Source: Peribacillus asahii (GTDB lineage Bacteria > Bacillota > Bacilli > Bacillales > DSM-1321). From it: a DNA stretch of 64,000 nt. The stretch is from assembly GCF_004006295.1 (NCBI RefSeq), contig NZ_CP026095.1:2776001-2840000 (forward strand), in the 5' to 3' direction. The notes beneath the pieces are model-generated. The model did not search any database, was not told the origin of the DNA, and saw only the letters and a list, made by a program, of their open reading frames with translations. Below, in pieces: positions 46,601-55,961 of the stretch (positions are counted from its first letter, which is position 1; every line of letters starts with the position of its first letter). Both the position numbers and the translations under genes were made by a program.

Positions 46601-47596
46601 AAAGATGTGTTTAACTTCAAAATTAGGGATACCAGCATGAGGAATAGCTGTGTCTTTCTTGAGATCAAATATATCAATCATATTATGTATTTTCAGTGTA
46701 TTTTTAAAAGCTATGTCAATTTCCTCTTCTGATAAATGATCTTTAAGATTTTCTCTAACTTCATCTTCACTCATGATATATGTAGCATCATAAAAATCAT
46801 CTACTTCTCTTTCTCCATCTTGACTTTGCAAATAAACTTTATGAGCGTACCTATCTTCTTTTTTAAGGTAGTGACCATCTGTAGCAACAATATAATCAAT
46901 CTCGTAAACTTTAGATAACTCAATTAATTTTTTATTTACTACTTTTTGTTGTTTATTGTTTGAAGGTTGAATCTCAAAAAAGAAATTTTCTTTACCAAAT
47001 ACATCTACACAATATTTTATAAAGTCATTAATCTCTCTTTTAAATTTTACTACTTCTCCGCCATTTTCTTCTGCATCGATTAACTTTAAGATAACTTGAG
47101 GCAATTCTCCACCGAGACATGCAGTTGTTGCAACCACATGTCCTCCTTGAACAACCTCTTTTAACTTATCTTTAAAAGTTGGCACTCGTTCCATGAACCC
47201 TGTTTTAAACAAGTTTTCCCATGCTGTGCTACTCAAGATTTTTAATTGTTCGTACCCTTGAAAGTCTTTTGCTAATAGCAGAAAATGATAGAATTTAGTA
47301 TTAGGGTTTTTATTTGAATAATTCTCTTTCAATTCCTCTAACGAATCTTCTTTCACTAGGTAAATTTCATTGCCTAATCCTATTTTAAACCCATCAGACA
47401 GTTTACCCTCCTTTTTCATTTCCTTGTATGCCTGAATAAACTTAACATGACCTGATAAGCATTCATGATCAGATAAACAAATACCATTAAGTCCAATTTC
47501 ATTTGCGTAAGATATTAACTCTTCTGGTCTATTCAGAGCGTCAATTAAACGAATATTAGAATACATACTGTGATTATGTACTGAGAAGTAGCTCAA
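43697..47596 (-). CDS. yorL: Phage DNA polymerase III alpha subunit (DnaE-type)
   Basis: 1,299 aa, TTG start after GGAGGG. The PHP domain has SVHNHSMYSNIRLIDALNR, CLSDHECLSGH and VATDGHYLKKEDRYAHK. The palm follows: SRGSAAGYLLNFLIG, PELPDIDLDSEQNKRQQI with catalytic aspartates, GRKPITELV, and a fingers region (RLHSAGYSLIALQQM). The C-terminal part includes HhH-like LKGMNGVGDDLVHLI and an OB-like fold. It replicates phage DNA independently of host PolC/DnaE in part. Intact, unlike many neighbours. Has the SPbeta YorL layout. Confidence 0.93.
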   Translation of the reverse strand: MSYFSVHNHSMYSNIRLIDALNRPEELISYANEIGLNGICLSDHECLSGHVKFIQAYKEMKKEGKLSDGFKIGLGNEIYLVKEDSLEELKENYSNKNPNTKFYHFLLLAKDFQGYEQLKILSSTAWENLFKTGFMERVPTFKDKLKEVVQGGHVVATTACLGGELPQVILKLIDAEENGGEVVKFKREINDFIKYCVDVFGKENFFFEIQPSNNKQQKVVNKKLIELSKVYEIDYIVATDGHYLKKEDRYAHKVYLQSQDGEREVDDFYDATYIMSEDEVRENLKDHLSEEEIDIAFKNTLKIHNMIDIFDLKKDTAIPHAGIPNFEVKHIFAPAYQKFNYIEKFANSEYEIDQYLLALIEEGFNSYINNDNLTREYFYTVMERINTELRELWLISERLGDRMSSYYVLTKQVVDIIWTKGDSLVGVSRGSAAGYLLNFLIGITQINPLDYDLPHFRHLTAERPELPDIDLDSEQNKRQQILEAMKEVFGQKQVLNIATFGTEGSKSALLSACRGMGIDVDEASHMTTLIPIERGFNWSLSDCYFGKEEKGRKPITELVNLVEKHDGLKEISLRIENLVNKRSIHASGVYIYNEEYTKHNAMMRSSSGQPTTQFDMGDSDYMGNLKIDMLTVQGIDKIRTCMDLLLNDGYIEWKETLRDTYNAYLHPSKLNYTNKKMWSKVGKNEIPDLFQFDTQVGLQCAQKVKPESVTELAVANSLMRLMSDGDLQPVDKYVLHKNNPDIWIKEMEDYGLNSGEIIVLRKHLDEVYGVSDSQESIMLLSMDENISNFDVIESNKLRKGVAKKLEEVLKKVKEDFFEKGKKYSSENMLNYVWNTQILPQAGYSFSRLHSAGYSLIALQQMNLAYFYPSVYWNTSCLTVNAGANEDNDNNKATQYGKIASAIGSMKNRGIKVSLPDINKAEFGFKPDAENNTIIFGLKGMNGVGDDLVHLIISNRPYTSFDDFLIRMFDTKLVKQAQIVQLIKGGCFDSFGDRKDIMKKFIEHTFEPKKQLNMQNMKMLVSNGFIPDEYNLNVRLYNFKAYISKKVHETVTKPKDKLFLLDEVSIPFFEQHFTDNPIVDMVDGRPVVSEKLFNKEYDKLMINLKEWMSKPETLDYINEELLTTEYEPYECDSLSKWEMDALSYYYHEHELVHVDKDKYDISNFFELPETPIVTKEYISRGIPRQEYQLSRIAGTVLDKDKNKHTVTILTTDGVVTVKMYGGSFGFYNKQISRPISKDKKEVLEGSWFTRGNMLLFTGFRRGNQFIPRKYRDSIYRHTISKIDHVYEDGKLDLTTERVEV

Positions 47597-47627
47597 CTGA
47601 TTATCCCTCCTTTTTATTTATACCTTA

Positions 47628-47656
47628 ATTATATTATATAATTTTACTTATTGCAA
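47628..47656 (-). promoter_or_regulatory. Promoter with conserved spacer, before the polymerase gene
   Basis: TTGCAA (47651-47656), spacer TAAGTAAAATTATATAA of 17 nt, TATAAT (47628-47633). The -35 box is weak. Confidence 0.6.
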
Positions 47657-49369
47657 TTAAAAAACAAATTCTTTTTCTTTGACTTTAGCCACTTCATAAT
47701 CTTCAATAAGAATTTGAGCTGTCTTTTTACCTTGATATTCGTTTAGTGAACATTTACCTATTACATCAATTACTAATCTTTCTCCTTGATTAACAATTGA
47801 TTCCCATTCAGATTCGCTACTAAAGAATTTAATAAATTCAATTCCTTTGCATGTAAACTTTAAAGTGTTTTTCTTTGATCCATTTATGTATACTTCATCT
47901 TTATTTACCTCAATATCGCTAATTGCTATTAGAGGTTCTTCTACTTTATAACCCCAGTTGTCTCTAAGTGAATGTAACTCTTTAATAAACTTTGGCTTGA
48001 GTTGTTTTGATGGGACGATAAAATCAACCTCGTGAAATCCAACGTCAATTTCTACATCTTTTAATTTCTCATTGATAATTTCATTCGCTTCAATCAAGTT
48101 TTTAGCTTCTATTGAAATACCGTGTGCGTTACCATGTCCTTCTACATAAATAAACTTTTCTGTTTCTAACAGGAGTTGTCGTAAATCTTTGATTACCCCT
48201 TTATCATATCCACGTCCAGAGCCGTTTAAAATACCTGTTTCCTTATTATATCTTAGTAGTAGTGTTCCACGTTTGTATTTTTTTGCAAGACTATTTGCTA
48301 CGAGTCCCGTTAAATTTTTATCTAATATACTACCAACCTCAACGATTAGGAGTTTATTATCTAAAAGATTCTTTTCTGCAATCTTCTCTTCAATGGCTGC
48401 CACATTCTTATCACGTATTCTCCCTTGTCTTGCTTTTACATTTGTTAAGAGTCTTGCGGTAGCGACATGAATAGTTTCTGATTCTTTTTTTCTAGTATTA
48501 TAAATTAACTCCTTAGACTCCAAAAAAGCGTTCATCATTTGCAGTTTTTCTTGTAAATTTCCTGTGCGAATATTGGCATTAATCAATGGAACTACATAGA
48601 ATTGTGTATTAATAATATTTATAATTCCTTTTGTTGAAAAAGACTGTTTTTCATATAGTGCTTGCAAAAATAAATTTTTAATTTGCTTAAGTCCTTTTAA
48701 TACATAATATCTTGTTTCAAGTGAACGTAAGTCCATCATATCCCCTATATTCCCTAATGAAACCAAGTCCAAATAATTATCTGCAATATCGATTCCTAAT
48801 TTAGAATCTAATGCCTTACAGAATTTATATGTGACACCAGCTCCAGAGAGAGCTTTATTTGAATAATCAGGTGACATTTGATTATTAACTACAATTGCAT
48901 ATTCTGATTCTTTTTCACATTCATGGTGATCTAAAACAATTACATCAATTCCCTTTTCTTTTAGTTGTCTATGCTCTCTATATTGATTTGATCCTGCATC
49001 AGGGATAACAACTAAATCGGCATCATCAGGAACATGTTCTAGAATAACCCCATGCTGCTTGCCATCATGCATATTCCATTCTATTTCTATATTAGGGAAT
49101 ACTACTCTAAGATAATTAATTAAAATAGCACTTGACGAAACGCCATCACAATCACTGTCTACTTGAATAAATATTTTATTCTTTTTCTCGATATGGGAAA
49201 TCATACATTCGACTGCTTTTTCAATATTCCTAAGTTTATTCCAGTGTATTATATCCTTCTCACTTGTATGTAAAAAGGATTGAATGTCGTCAATCCCTCT
49301 GTTGCGTAATATAGTTTCAATTGGATTCATAAAATGATTTTCACCTATTAACTTATACTTCAAATACAT
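47657..49369 (-). CDS. yorK: RecJ-like single-strand DNA exonuclease
   Basis: 570 aa. DHH-family motifs: QVDSDCDGVSSSAILINY (I), DLVVIPDAGSN (II), VIVLDHHECEKES (III, DHH), LVSLGNIGDMMDL (IV), then DHHA1 with LNGSGRGYDKGV and VEGHGNAHGISI. An OB-like C-terminus follows. RecJ degrades single strands 5' to 3' using Mn. The start overlaps the primase stop; ATG at 49369 has a close GAGGAGG, and TTG at 49363 is an alternative. Intact. Confidence 0.9.
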   Translation of the reverse strand: MYLKYKLIGENHFMNPIETILRNRGIDDIQSFLHTSEKDIIHWNKLRNIEKAVECMISHIEKKNKIFIQVDSDCDGVSSSAILINYLRVVFPNIEIEWNMHDGKQHGVILEHVPDDADLVVIPDAGSNQYREHRQLKEKGIDVIVLDHHECEKESEYAIVVNNQMSPDYSNKALSGAGVTYKFCKALDSKLGIDIADNYLDLVSLGNIGDMMDLRSLETRYYVLKGLKQIKNLFLQALYEKQSFSTKGIINIINTQFYVVPLINANIRTGNLQEKLQMMNAFLESKELIYNTRKKESETIHVATARLLTNVKARQGRIRDKNVAAIEEKIAEKNLLDNKLLIVEVGSILDKNLTGLVANSLAKKYKRGTLLLRYNKETGILNGSGRGYDKGVIKDLRQLLLETEKFIYVEGHGNAHGISIEAKNLIEANEIINEKLKDVEIDVGFHEVDFIVPSKQLKPKFIKELHSLRDNWGYKVEEPLIAISDIEVNKDEVYINGSKKNTLKFTCKGIEFIKFFSSESEWESIVNQGERLVIDVIGKCSLNEYQGKKTAQILIEDYEVAKVKEKEFVF

Positions 49370-50460
49370 TCCTCCTCAACTGTTGTTACTTCATATTTAT
49401 TCTTCATTAATTCCAGTAAAACTTCTTTTCCACGATCAGCAGGGCTACACTTGTATCCTAGTAAGTCCCACTTATCAAACAATATATACGTTCTAACAAA
49501 AGGAGTAAATTTCATAGCTTGTCGTAGCAGCTTATCCGAATAACGATAAGCCTCTTCACTCTCAGGATCTTCATACTCTTTATCTCTTGCTATAAATACT
49601 TCTTCAATACCTAAAGATAACAATAAATTAACTTGATAATCACTTAAATTAGAACCATATGTAGCTACCGCAAAGTTATCCTCTCCAAAATAATCCTCAC
49701 ATTTCAATACTGATTTTTCATCTTCAAAAATGATAACCTTTTTGATTCTTTTAATAGCGTGTTGTGTATGATTCAATCCATACAAACTATAAAAACTCAT
49801 GGTTGAATATGTTTTGCCTTCAATGGTTAATGGCATATATTTTTTACCTGTTTCAACATCCTCTTGATTCAATGCTCGCCCCCTTACGCCTAGCAACTCA
49901 TTTGTAATTGATCGTTGAGGTATCACAATTTTATTTTGTGTGACATGATAGCTAATTTCATACTTCTTCATTGTTTCTGCACTAATGCCATCATCTAGCC
50001 ATTCTTCATGAGGATATTTCAGAAACATTTCTAATACTTTGTCATCATATGTATTTAACTCTACTTTAGGCTTATCTTTTCGTTGGAATTTACTTAACCA
50101 ATCCCAATCATCAATTTTATTACTTTGAATTGTATTTGCTGCACTGTAGCCAAATCTCTTCCCTGTTAAATTAGCTACATATTGAACAGTTTTTGGAAAA
50201 TCTTCTGGAAAGGTTAGTTTCTTCACCTTGGCTATAAGAGAGTATACATCTACACTTTCCTGACAACCTGAATAGCAATGAAACTGCTTTGAATCTTGAT
50301 AATAGTAGAGTTTATGACTGTTTCCACCATGGCATACGGTAGTGAAGATTGGATTCCCTTCTTTATCCTTTTTAGGTTCTTCACTACCTAAGTCTAATAG
50401 TATTTTATTAATTTCATCTACAGTTAAACTATTTTTGATAAGTTCTTTATCTAATTTCAT
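49360..50460 (-). CDS. yorJ: DnaG-like DNA primase, zinc finger plus Toprim
   Basis: 366 aa. An N-terminal CHC2-like zinc site (VCHGGNSHKLYYY, FHCYSGCQESVD) and Toprim domain (KKVIIFEDEKSVLKCEDYF, then VFIARDKEYED) are visible. It makes primers for the phage polymerase and is short because it lacks a helicase-binding C-terminus. Overlaps the RecJ gene by 10 bp. Intact. Confidence 0.88.
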   Translation of the reverse strand: MKLDKELIKNSLTVDEINKILLDLGSEEPKKDKEGNPIFTTVCHGGNSHKLYYYQDSKQFHCYSGCQESVDVYSLIAKVKKLTFPEDFPKTVQYVANLTGKRFGYSAANTIQSNKIDDWDWLSKFQRKDKPKVELNTYDDKVLEMFLKYPHEEWLDDGISAETMKKYEISYHVTQNKIVIPQRSITNELLGVRGRALNQEDVETGKKYMPLTIEGKTYSTMSFYSLYGLNHTQHAIKRIKKVIIFEDEKSVLKCEDYFGEDNFAVATYGSNLSDYQVNLLLSLGIEEVFIARDKEYEDPESEEAYRYSDKLLRQAMKFTPFVRTYILFDKWDLLGYKCSPADRGKEVLLELMKNKYEVTTVEEECI

Positions 50461-50474
50461 TGGGTGTCACCCAC

Positions 50475-51611
50475 TTAAATAGGAATTGTGCTGTTTTTTA
50501 TAATGGTTATAAATTCAGTATATTGAGATTCAGTATTATCTCTAAGTCCATAAACTGAATGAAATTCATTATGACACTCTTCGCATAATGTAGCACCATT
50601 TGATACATCCGTTCTTCGCTCTTTGCACCAGTGGTAGCTATCTTTATGATGTGCATTTAACTCTGTATTCGTTTTACCGCAACATTGACATGTATAGTTA
50701 TCTCTTTCGTAAACTTGCTTTCTCCATTGCTTATATTCAGGATATTCTCTTCTCATTTGCCTTTCTTCTTCTGTTAAATCGTGATTGTAATTCGGACTTG
50801 TCTCACCTTTTCTTCTTTCAAGATCACATTTTGAGCATCCTTTTTTCCTAAAAAATACATTTCTTAGTATTGACTTAAATTCCCCATGTTCTTCACAAAT
50901 AAATATATACTCAGAATGATTGCCTTGATATATTTGCCCTTCTTTAAATTTATAAGGTGTGTTTTTATCAATAAAAATAGAAATATTGTTAATTGATAAA
51001 TCTGGTTCGCTCATGTTTAAAAATTGAAATCCTGTTTTTAATCTACGAAAAGCATCTAATGTACACACTACCTTATATCCATCTACATGATTAAATAGTA
51101 ATCTAGTATGGGCGTTTTTGTATTTATTTAATTCTTCTGTATTTATGTTCCAACCTTTGAATATTTCTTTTTTTAAAATATCATCAATTTCGTTTTTAAC
51201 TATCTCCAGTGGTTTCCTTTTCTTTTTTGACATCGTTTCTTTCATAGTCGCTCTATCTCTATAACCTGTTTGAAAATTCCTCCAATTCATCTCAAATGGT
51301 TTATCACTTCCTTTTTTCTTCCAAATTAAATACTTGCCACATCCTGCGTACTCTGTGGACAATAATTCATAATTATCATCATTCATTTTTAACCACATTT
51401 TAATATTTTCAATAGTATACTGATTCTTTGTGTGAAAAGGTCTTGGTTTTTTACCAGCTTTTAAATCACCAATTCTTATATTGACCATGTATCCTTCATT
51501 TGTTACACAGGTAAAACTAGTATTATTGTTTTTATAAACTTCACCATCCAATATTTGTAAGTTATATTGTTTTAAAATTCCCTTAATTTCATCATCTGTA
51601 AACTTTGCCAT
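50475..51611 (-). CDS. HNH homing endonuclease between primase and helicase genes
   Basis: 378 aa. The first 230 residues are repeats of DNA-binding segments (LKAGKKPRPFH, FRRLKTGFQFLN). Then KKGCSKCDLERRKGETSP and the HNH core VYERDNYTCQCCGKTNTELNAHH, TLCEECHNEFH. GAGGTG precedes the ATG. Free-standing with its own site, and does not interrupt either flanking gene. Confidence 0.82.
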   Translation of the reverse strand: MAKFTDDEIKGILKQYNLQILDGEVYKNNNTSFTCVTNEGYMVNIRIGDLKAGKKPRPFHTKNQYTIENIKMWLKMNDDNYELLSTEYAGCGKYLIWKKKGSDKPFEMNWRNFQTGYRDRATMKETMSKKKRKPLEIVKNEIDDILKKEIFKGWNINTEELNKYKNAHTRLLFNHVDGYKVVCTLDAFRRLKTGFQFLNMSEPDLSINNISIFIDKNTPYKFKEGQIYQGNHSEYIFICEEHGEFKSILRNVFFRKKGCSKCDLERRKGETSPNYNHDLTEEERQMRREYPEYKQWRKQVYERDNYTCQCCGKTNTELNAHHKDSYHWCKERRTDVSNGATLCEECHNEFHSVYGLRDNTESQYTEFITIIKNSTIPI

Positions 51612-51663
51612 TTAATCACCTCGATATCCTTCTTTTGTATTAATCTAAATATATGTATACTAA

Positions 51664-53211
51664 TCAAAAATCATATTCTTTGTTTACTGGTGCAGTCTTA
51701 CTTTGTATTTCAGTTGGTTTGATATCAATTAATGTATAATCATTTTTAGTTAAAAATAATTCCTCTTGTCTCATTGTATCGTAATCTATGTATAACCAAA
51801 GTTTACAATCCTTATATTCAGTTTCACGATTTTTATAAATGTGATAAACAACATTCGGCTCAGGATGGAATCCTTTTTTTAGGATTGGGTCAATTGACTT
51901 CAAATCTTTACTTGTGGGAGATAAAGCAATAATCCCTCTTGTAGCTTTGTCGGCAATGGCTTTTGAGCCTCTCAGTACTGTACTGTCTGCATTTTCGCTA
52001 TTTTTCCAGTCTCCGTTTACTTGTGTAGCAGTTTGAATATAGACATTGTACCTTTTTCTAATTTGATCAAGTCTATTCATAAACATAAATAAAACCATAT
52101 CTTCACGTAATTTCATTCCTTTTGATGCATTAGCAAGCTCTTCTAAAATACTCATACTAATATGCAAATAGTCAAAATAGATATACTGTGCTTGATTTTC
52201 AATAATATGTTGCTTAATCTTGTTTTCAATTAGTTGTGTATCAAAGTCAGGAATATACTCAATCCAAAAACTACTTCTTTCAAGTATTTCCACTGCTTTA
52301 TTTAATCTTTTATCTTCTTCTTGATTTGTTGCCCCGTCTTTAATTTTTCTCTCTGGAACACCTGATATGTATGCCAATATTGTACTTTGAAGAGCATCTC
52401 CTTCAATTTCTGTGCTAATAAAAAGAACATTTTCAGCATTATTATTACTTACCCATTCATTTTTCTTTAAATCATATATCTCATCAATTGCCATATCAGT
52501 TGCTTCGCCAAGTGCAATACGAGTTTTACCTAAGTTAGAAGGTGCAGAACGCAATCCTAATGATTTTAATTTCGCTCCTCTGAAAATAGTATTCTGTATA
52601 TCACCGATCATAGAAATACCATAGTCGGGCTTCTCTTTAAATTTTTGTAATAATTGCTTTGCATTAGATGAAGCATGAATCGTTTTAGTTTCTTCACTTT
52701 TAGAAAATTGACTAGATATTTCTAAAAGTTTTTTATCAAAATGTGCAATCATTTCATCGATAGTTAATTTATCAAATTCCTCAATCATTGATTCAGACTC
52801 TTTTGGAGCAAAAACTGATTCATCATATAATTCTGAAATATCAAATCCATTGCGTTTATATGTTCTTAGCAAACTGAATTTTTTTAAACGATTATAGCTA
52901 TAATCAAAATTCTTCATGCTTGCTTTCTCAATACCACTTTCTAAATACTCTAGTCCTTTATTGTCGCTGAAAATTTTATATTGAACATCGTAACTACTTA
53001 AGAATGTATCAATCATCATTAAGTCAATTTGTTCGATGCCTTGATCATACAGATTGTTAATGGCTGCAAATATAATAACATAAAAGGATGACTCTCCTTC
53101 AGATGTGAAATCATCTTTTTGAAAGTTGTATTTATTATCGTGTAGTAAAGATGGTTTTTTCATTAAATTCCCTAGTATCTGAAAGATTGATCTTTTGCAT
53201 ATTAATGACAT
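51664..53211 (-). CDS. yorI: DnaB-like replicative DNA helicase
   Basis: 515 aa from the ATG at 53211 (GAGGTG upstream). The N-terminal helical domain is followed by a RecA-like core: LRSAPSNLGKTRIALGEA is Walker A (Ala in place of the first Gly as in many DnaB), NVLFISTEIEGDALQ, QYIYFDYLHIS is Walker B, and VYIQTATQVNGDW and STVLRGSKAIADKATRG are later motifs. It unwinds the phage fork. Intact. Confidence 0.9.
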   Translation of the reverse strand: MSLICKRSIFQILGNLMKKPSLLHDNKYNFQKDDFTSEGESSFYVIIFAAINNLYDQGIEQIDLMMIDTFLSSYDVQYKIFSDNKGLEYLESGIEKASMKNFDYSYNRLKKFSLLRTYKRNGFDISELYDESVFAPKESESMIEEFDKLTIDEMIAHFDKKLLEISSQFSKSEETKTIHASSNAKQLLQKFKEKPDYGISMIGDIQNTIFRGAKLKSLGLRSAPSNLGKTRIALGEATDMAIDEIYDLKKNEWVSNNNAENVLFISTEIEGDALQSTILAYISGVPERKIKDGATNQEEDKRLNKAVEILERSSFWIEYIPDFDTQLIENKIKQHIIENQAQYIYFDYLHISMSILEELANASKGMKLREDMVLFMFMNRLDQIRKRYNVYIQTATQVNGDWKNSENADSTVLRGSKAIADKATRGIIALSPTSKDLKSIDPILKKGFHPEPNVVYHIYKNRETEYKDCKLWLYIDYDTMRQEELFLTKNDYTLIDIKPTEIQSKTAPVNKEYDF

Positions 53212-53224
53212 TTTTTCACCTCGT

Positions 53225-53698
53225 TCATAATGACTCAATATCTATTGATTTTGATTTTTTTTGAAAAGTTTGTTTTGGAGACTCTATAATCACGACTTTC
53301 TTTTTTATATCAGTGTTAAATCCTTCAGTACTATTCTCTACTTTTTTGATTGTAATATAGTGATTTTTGGCATCCTCATATATGTACGGAATAATTCCAA
53401 TCCCTGTATTCTCTTTCACTCGATTTCCTAAAGTATCAAAAAAATACTTGAGGGCTAATTCCATTCCTTTATATTTGTAACCTTCATCTTTTAAGTCTTT
53501 AACTTGCTTCTTCAATAGCATCAAAGGCTTATCTTCACCAAATAATTCAACTATGTAGTCCATTAGAGATTTATAATCATCTTGCTCACGTTTCATTGTT
53601 TTAAAGCATAATTCATGATAGTAACGTTTCTGATGTGACACTGAAACATCTTTATCAACTTGTTGCTCGCAGTATGGACATTTGACCATTCTACCCAT
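53225..53698 (-). CDS. YorH-like zinc-finger phage protein
   Basis: 157 aa. N-terminal CPYCEQQVDKD and YYHELCFKTM form a CxxC...HxxC zinc site, followed by a helical domain (ELFGEDKPLMLLKKQ) and a basic tail. Located between the Sak4-like and helicase genes as YorH is in SPbeta. It may load or pair with the helicase; not proven. Confidence 0.72.
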   Translation of the reverse strand: MGRMVKCPYCEQQVDKDVSVSHQKRYYHELCFKTMKREQDDYKSLMDYIVELFGEDKPLMLLKKQVKDLKDEGYKYKGMELALKYFFDTLGNRVKENTGIGIIPYIYEDAKNHYITIKKVENSTEGFNTDIKKKVVIIESPKQTFQKKSKSIDIESL

Positions 53699-53771
53699 TT
53701 ATCAATACACCTCCTAATGATAAAAGGAAGGAGAGTAAGTATATTACCTACCCTCCAATTAAGTTTTTTAA

Positions 53772-54761
53772 TTAATCTTCAATATCTTCAAGTAAATCTG
53801 TTAGATCATCTAAAATTACTGCCATTGTTTCAACCTGTCCTTTTGTGCATTCAGTAACTTTAGCATCTACACCAAGATGCTTCTCCACAACCTCTTGTAA
53901 TTCTTCAAGTTTACCTGCTTTAGTAAGCTGAGTGCCTAGCTTCTTAATTTTTGCCATCAAATCATCATAAACTAACTCTTCTGACTCAAATGATTCTTTT
54001 TGTTCTTCGTATGTAACAGCCGTAATACCTTCTTCTTCTTCTTGACGCTCAATCGCTTTAGCAATTACTTTCTCTAGATTTTCTGCTGTAAATTCTTCTA
54101 AATATGTATCAATGTAATCAAAACGTGAACGTGCAAAGAATTCATCAGTTTGTGCGAACCAAGCAGATGATTTAATTACTTTTCCATTTTCATCAATCCC
54201 GTTCGGAGTCAAGTATGCTACAACATCTGCATTATCACGTACAGGTTGCATACTGCGAGCATCGCCTTTAGGGATGATTTTACCTTCTTTTGTTTCTTGA
54301 ATATGACCGATAAATAGAAGTGTATATCCTGCTTTCATTAACTTATCAAGCTCACTCCAAAACTCATTCTCATATTCTTTCCACAACCCATATCCGTTGT
54401 TGCCATCTCCAATTGTTTCTACTCCATGTTTTTTACATAAATAGTCTTGGCAATACTTGGCAGCGGTGAATACTTCATCAAAAATAATAGTTTGGTATAA
54501 ATCTTTTGCTCGATCTAATGTTTTAGGATCAGTTAATTGCTTATTAATCTTTTTGAAGTCACTCCATTTATTAATAGGTAGGAAAGGGACACCGCTAATT
54601 GCACGAATACCAGCTTCAAATCCAAGATAGTAAGGTTTTTTCATTCGTGTAGCTTGTTTCGTTTTACCAGTAGAATTATCACCGTAAACCAAAATCATTT
54701 TTCCGTCTAATCCTTTTGCTACTACTGAAATTTGAGGGTTAAAGATATCGAAAGTTGTCAT
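53772..54761 (-). CDS. Sak4-like RecA-fold ATPase (AAA_24)
   Basis: 329 aa from the ATG at 54761 (GGAGGAATT). Walker A is MILVYGDNSTGKTKQATR, Walker B is YQTIIFDEVFTAAKY, and the switch segment is LLFIGHIQETKEGKIIP. Members of the Sak4 family promote single-strand annealing or strand exchange in phages. Helical C-terminus (after about 220) is acidic. Directly downstream of the SSB-like gene, and such pairs work together. Confidence 0.83.
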   Translation of the reverse strand: MTTFDIFNPQISVVAKGLDGKMILVYGDNSTGKTKQATRMKKPYYLGFEAGIRAISGVPFLPINKWSDFKKINKQLTDPKTLDRAKDLYQTIIFDEVFTAAKYCQDYLCKKHGVETIGDGNNGYGLWKEYENEFWSELDKLMKAGYTLLFIGHIQETKEGKIIPKGDARSMQPVRDNADVVAYLTPNGIDENGKVIKSSAWFAQTDEFFARSRFDYIDTYLEEFTAENLEKVIAKAIERQEEEEGITAVTYEEQKESFESEELVYDDLMAKIKKLGTQLTKAGKLEELQEVVEKHLGVDAKVTECTKGQVETMAVILDDLTDLLEDIED

Positions 54762-54851
54762 ATTATAAAATTCCTCCATTTACTTATTAGTTTTATTAAT
54801 ATTGAGGAGAGAAACCCTCTCCTCTTTTTATTCAAATTATAATTTTACTTA

Positions 54852-55799
54852 TTAAAATGGAAGGTCATCATCACTGATGTCAATTGTTTTTTCTTCCTTC
54901 TTAGGCTTACTTCCAAATCCTTTTTTCTCTTCTTTCTTCGCAGGTTTGTTGCCGTTCTTAGCTTTTTCTTCAGCTTTTTTAATTAAGCCTTCTAAGTATA
55001 CTTCACGCTCAGTTAATGCTTTACCAATAGCTTTTACATCATATGTATTCACATTTTCTTCTTCGTATGGCTCGGAACCACCTGTGATTAAATACTCACG
55101 TACAAAGTTACGTTTAATTTTTTCTTTCGGTTTACCAAAACCAACTGCTTCTTCAATTTTTGTGATTTCAACTTTATTGACAATATCCCCATAAATTTTA
55201 ACTGTTTGACCTTTTTCGTATGTATCACGAATATATTCTGCACCTTCTCCTTCAGCTACAAATTCAAGTGGAGCAATTCCTCCTCCATACTGAGGAACAA
55301 AACCTTTTAATTTAACTCGACCTGTTTCTTCACCTTCACGATCCATTTCTTCGGCTACAGATTGAATAACCATTTCAACTTCAAATTCTGCTTTAGGTTC
55401 AAATGTGTCGTTAGCTTGCACACGATTGATAAAGTTTGTTGATAGTTGAGGATGAGTTTTAACCTGTCCATCTCCACCCACATAATCATTAACTCCTAAT
55501 TGACCTGCTGTAATTCGTACTTTATCAGCTTCATCTCTACCAACTTTAGCAATTGATACATATTCTTCTTTAACTGTTAATAATCCTTTGTAAATGCCAT
55601 TTTCAGACCCATCTTTCTTTTCTTTCATACTGAACACTCGTAATGTATGTACTGAACCTTCGCTTACTTCAATATCAATTTCTCCACCAATAAATCCACG
55701 ACCATCAGTAGTATTTCTTGTTTCTAAGCGAACCTCTTGTAACAAACCTTCTACGATTACCTCGTTATCTGCTTGGCGTAAAGTGTTTTCAATTGTCAT
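54852..55799 (-). CDS. SSB-like single-strand DNA-binding protein (candidate)
   Basis: 315 aa from the ATG at 55799 (AGGAGGAATT). The main part is beta-rich (NEVIVEGLLQEVRLETRN, EYVSIAKVGRDEADK, VKLKGFVPQYGGG). A lysine-rich linker leads to the C-terminus DISDDDLPF, which matches the acidic tip of bacterial SSB that recruits other proteins. There is no ordinary SSB in the module, and a Sak4-like gene is next. OB fold and ssDNA binding are inferred. Confidence 0.72.
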   Translation of the reverse strand: MTIENTLRQADNEVIVEGLLQEVRLETRNTTDGRGFIGGEIDIEVSEGSVHTLRVFSMKEKKDGSENGIYKGLLTVKEEYVSIAKVGRDEADKVRITAGQLGVNDYVGGDGQVKTHPQLSTNFINRVQANDTFEPKAEFEVEMVIQSVAEEMDREGEETGRVKLKGFVPQYGGGIAPLEFVAEGEGAEYIRDTYEKGQTVKIYGDIVNKVEITKIEEAVGFGKPKEKIKRNFVREYLITGGSEPYEEENVNTYDVKAIGKALTEREVYLEGLIKKAEEKAKNGNKPAKKEEKKGFGSKPKKEEKTIDISDDDLPF

Positions 55800-55961
55800 A
55801 TGTATAATTCCTCCTATAATATCCATTTTAATTTTATAATTTCATTTAATGAGTACTTCTGATAAAAAATCCATTTTAACTTAAAATTAGTGCTTCAAAA
55901 CCCTTATTTTTCAATGGTTTTTGGTGGGCTTCTCACCATCAAATCATCACCTTCTACTAAT

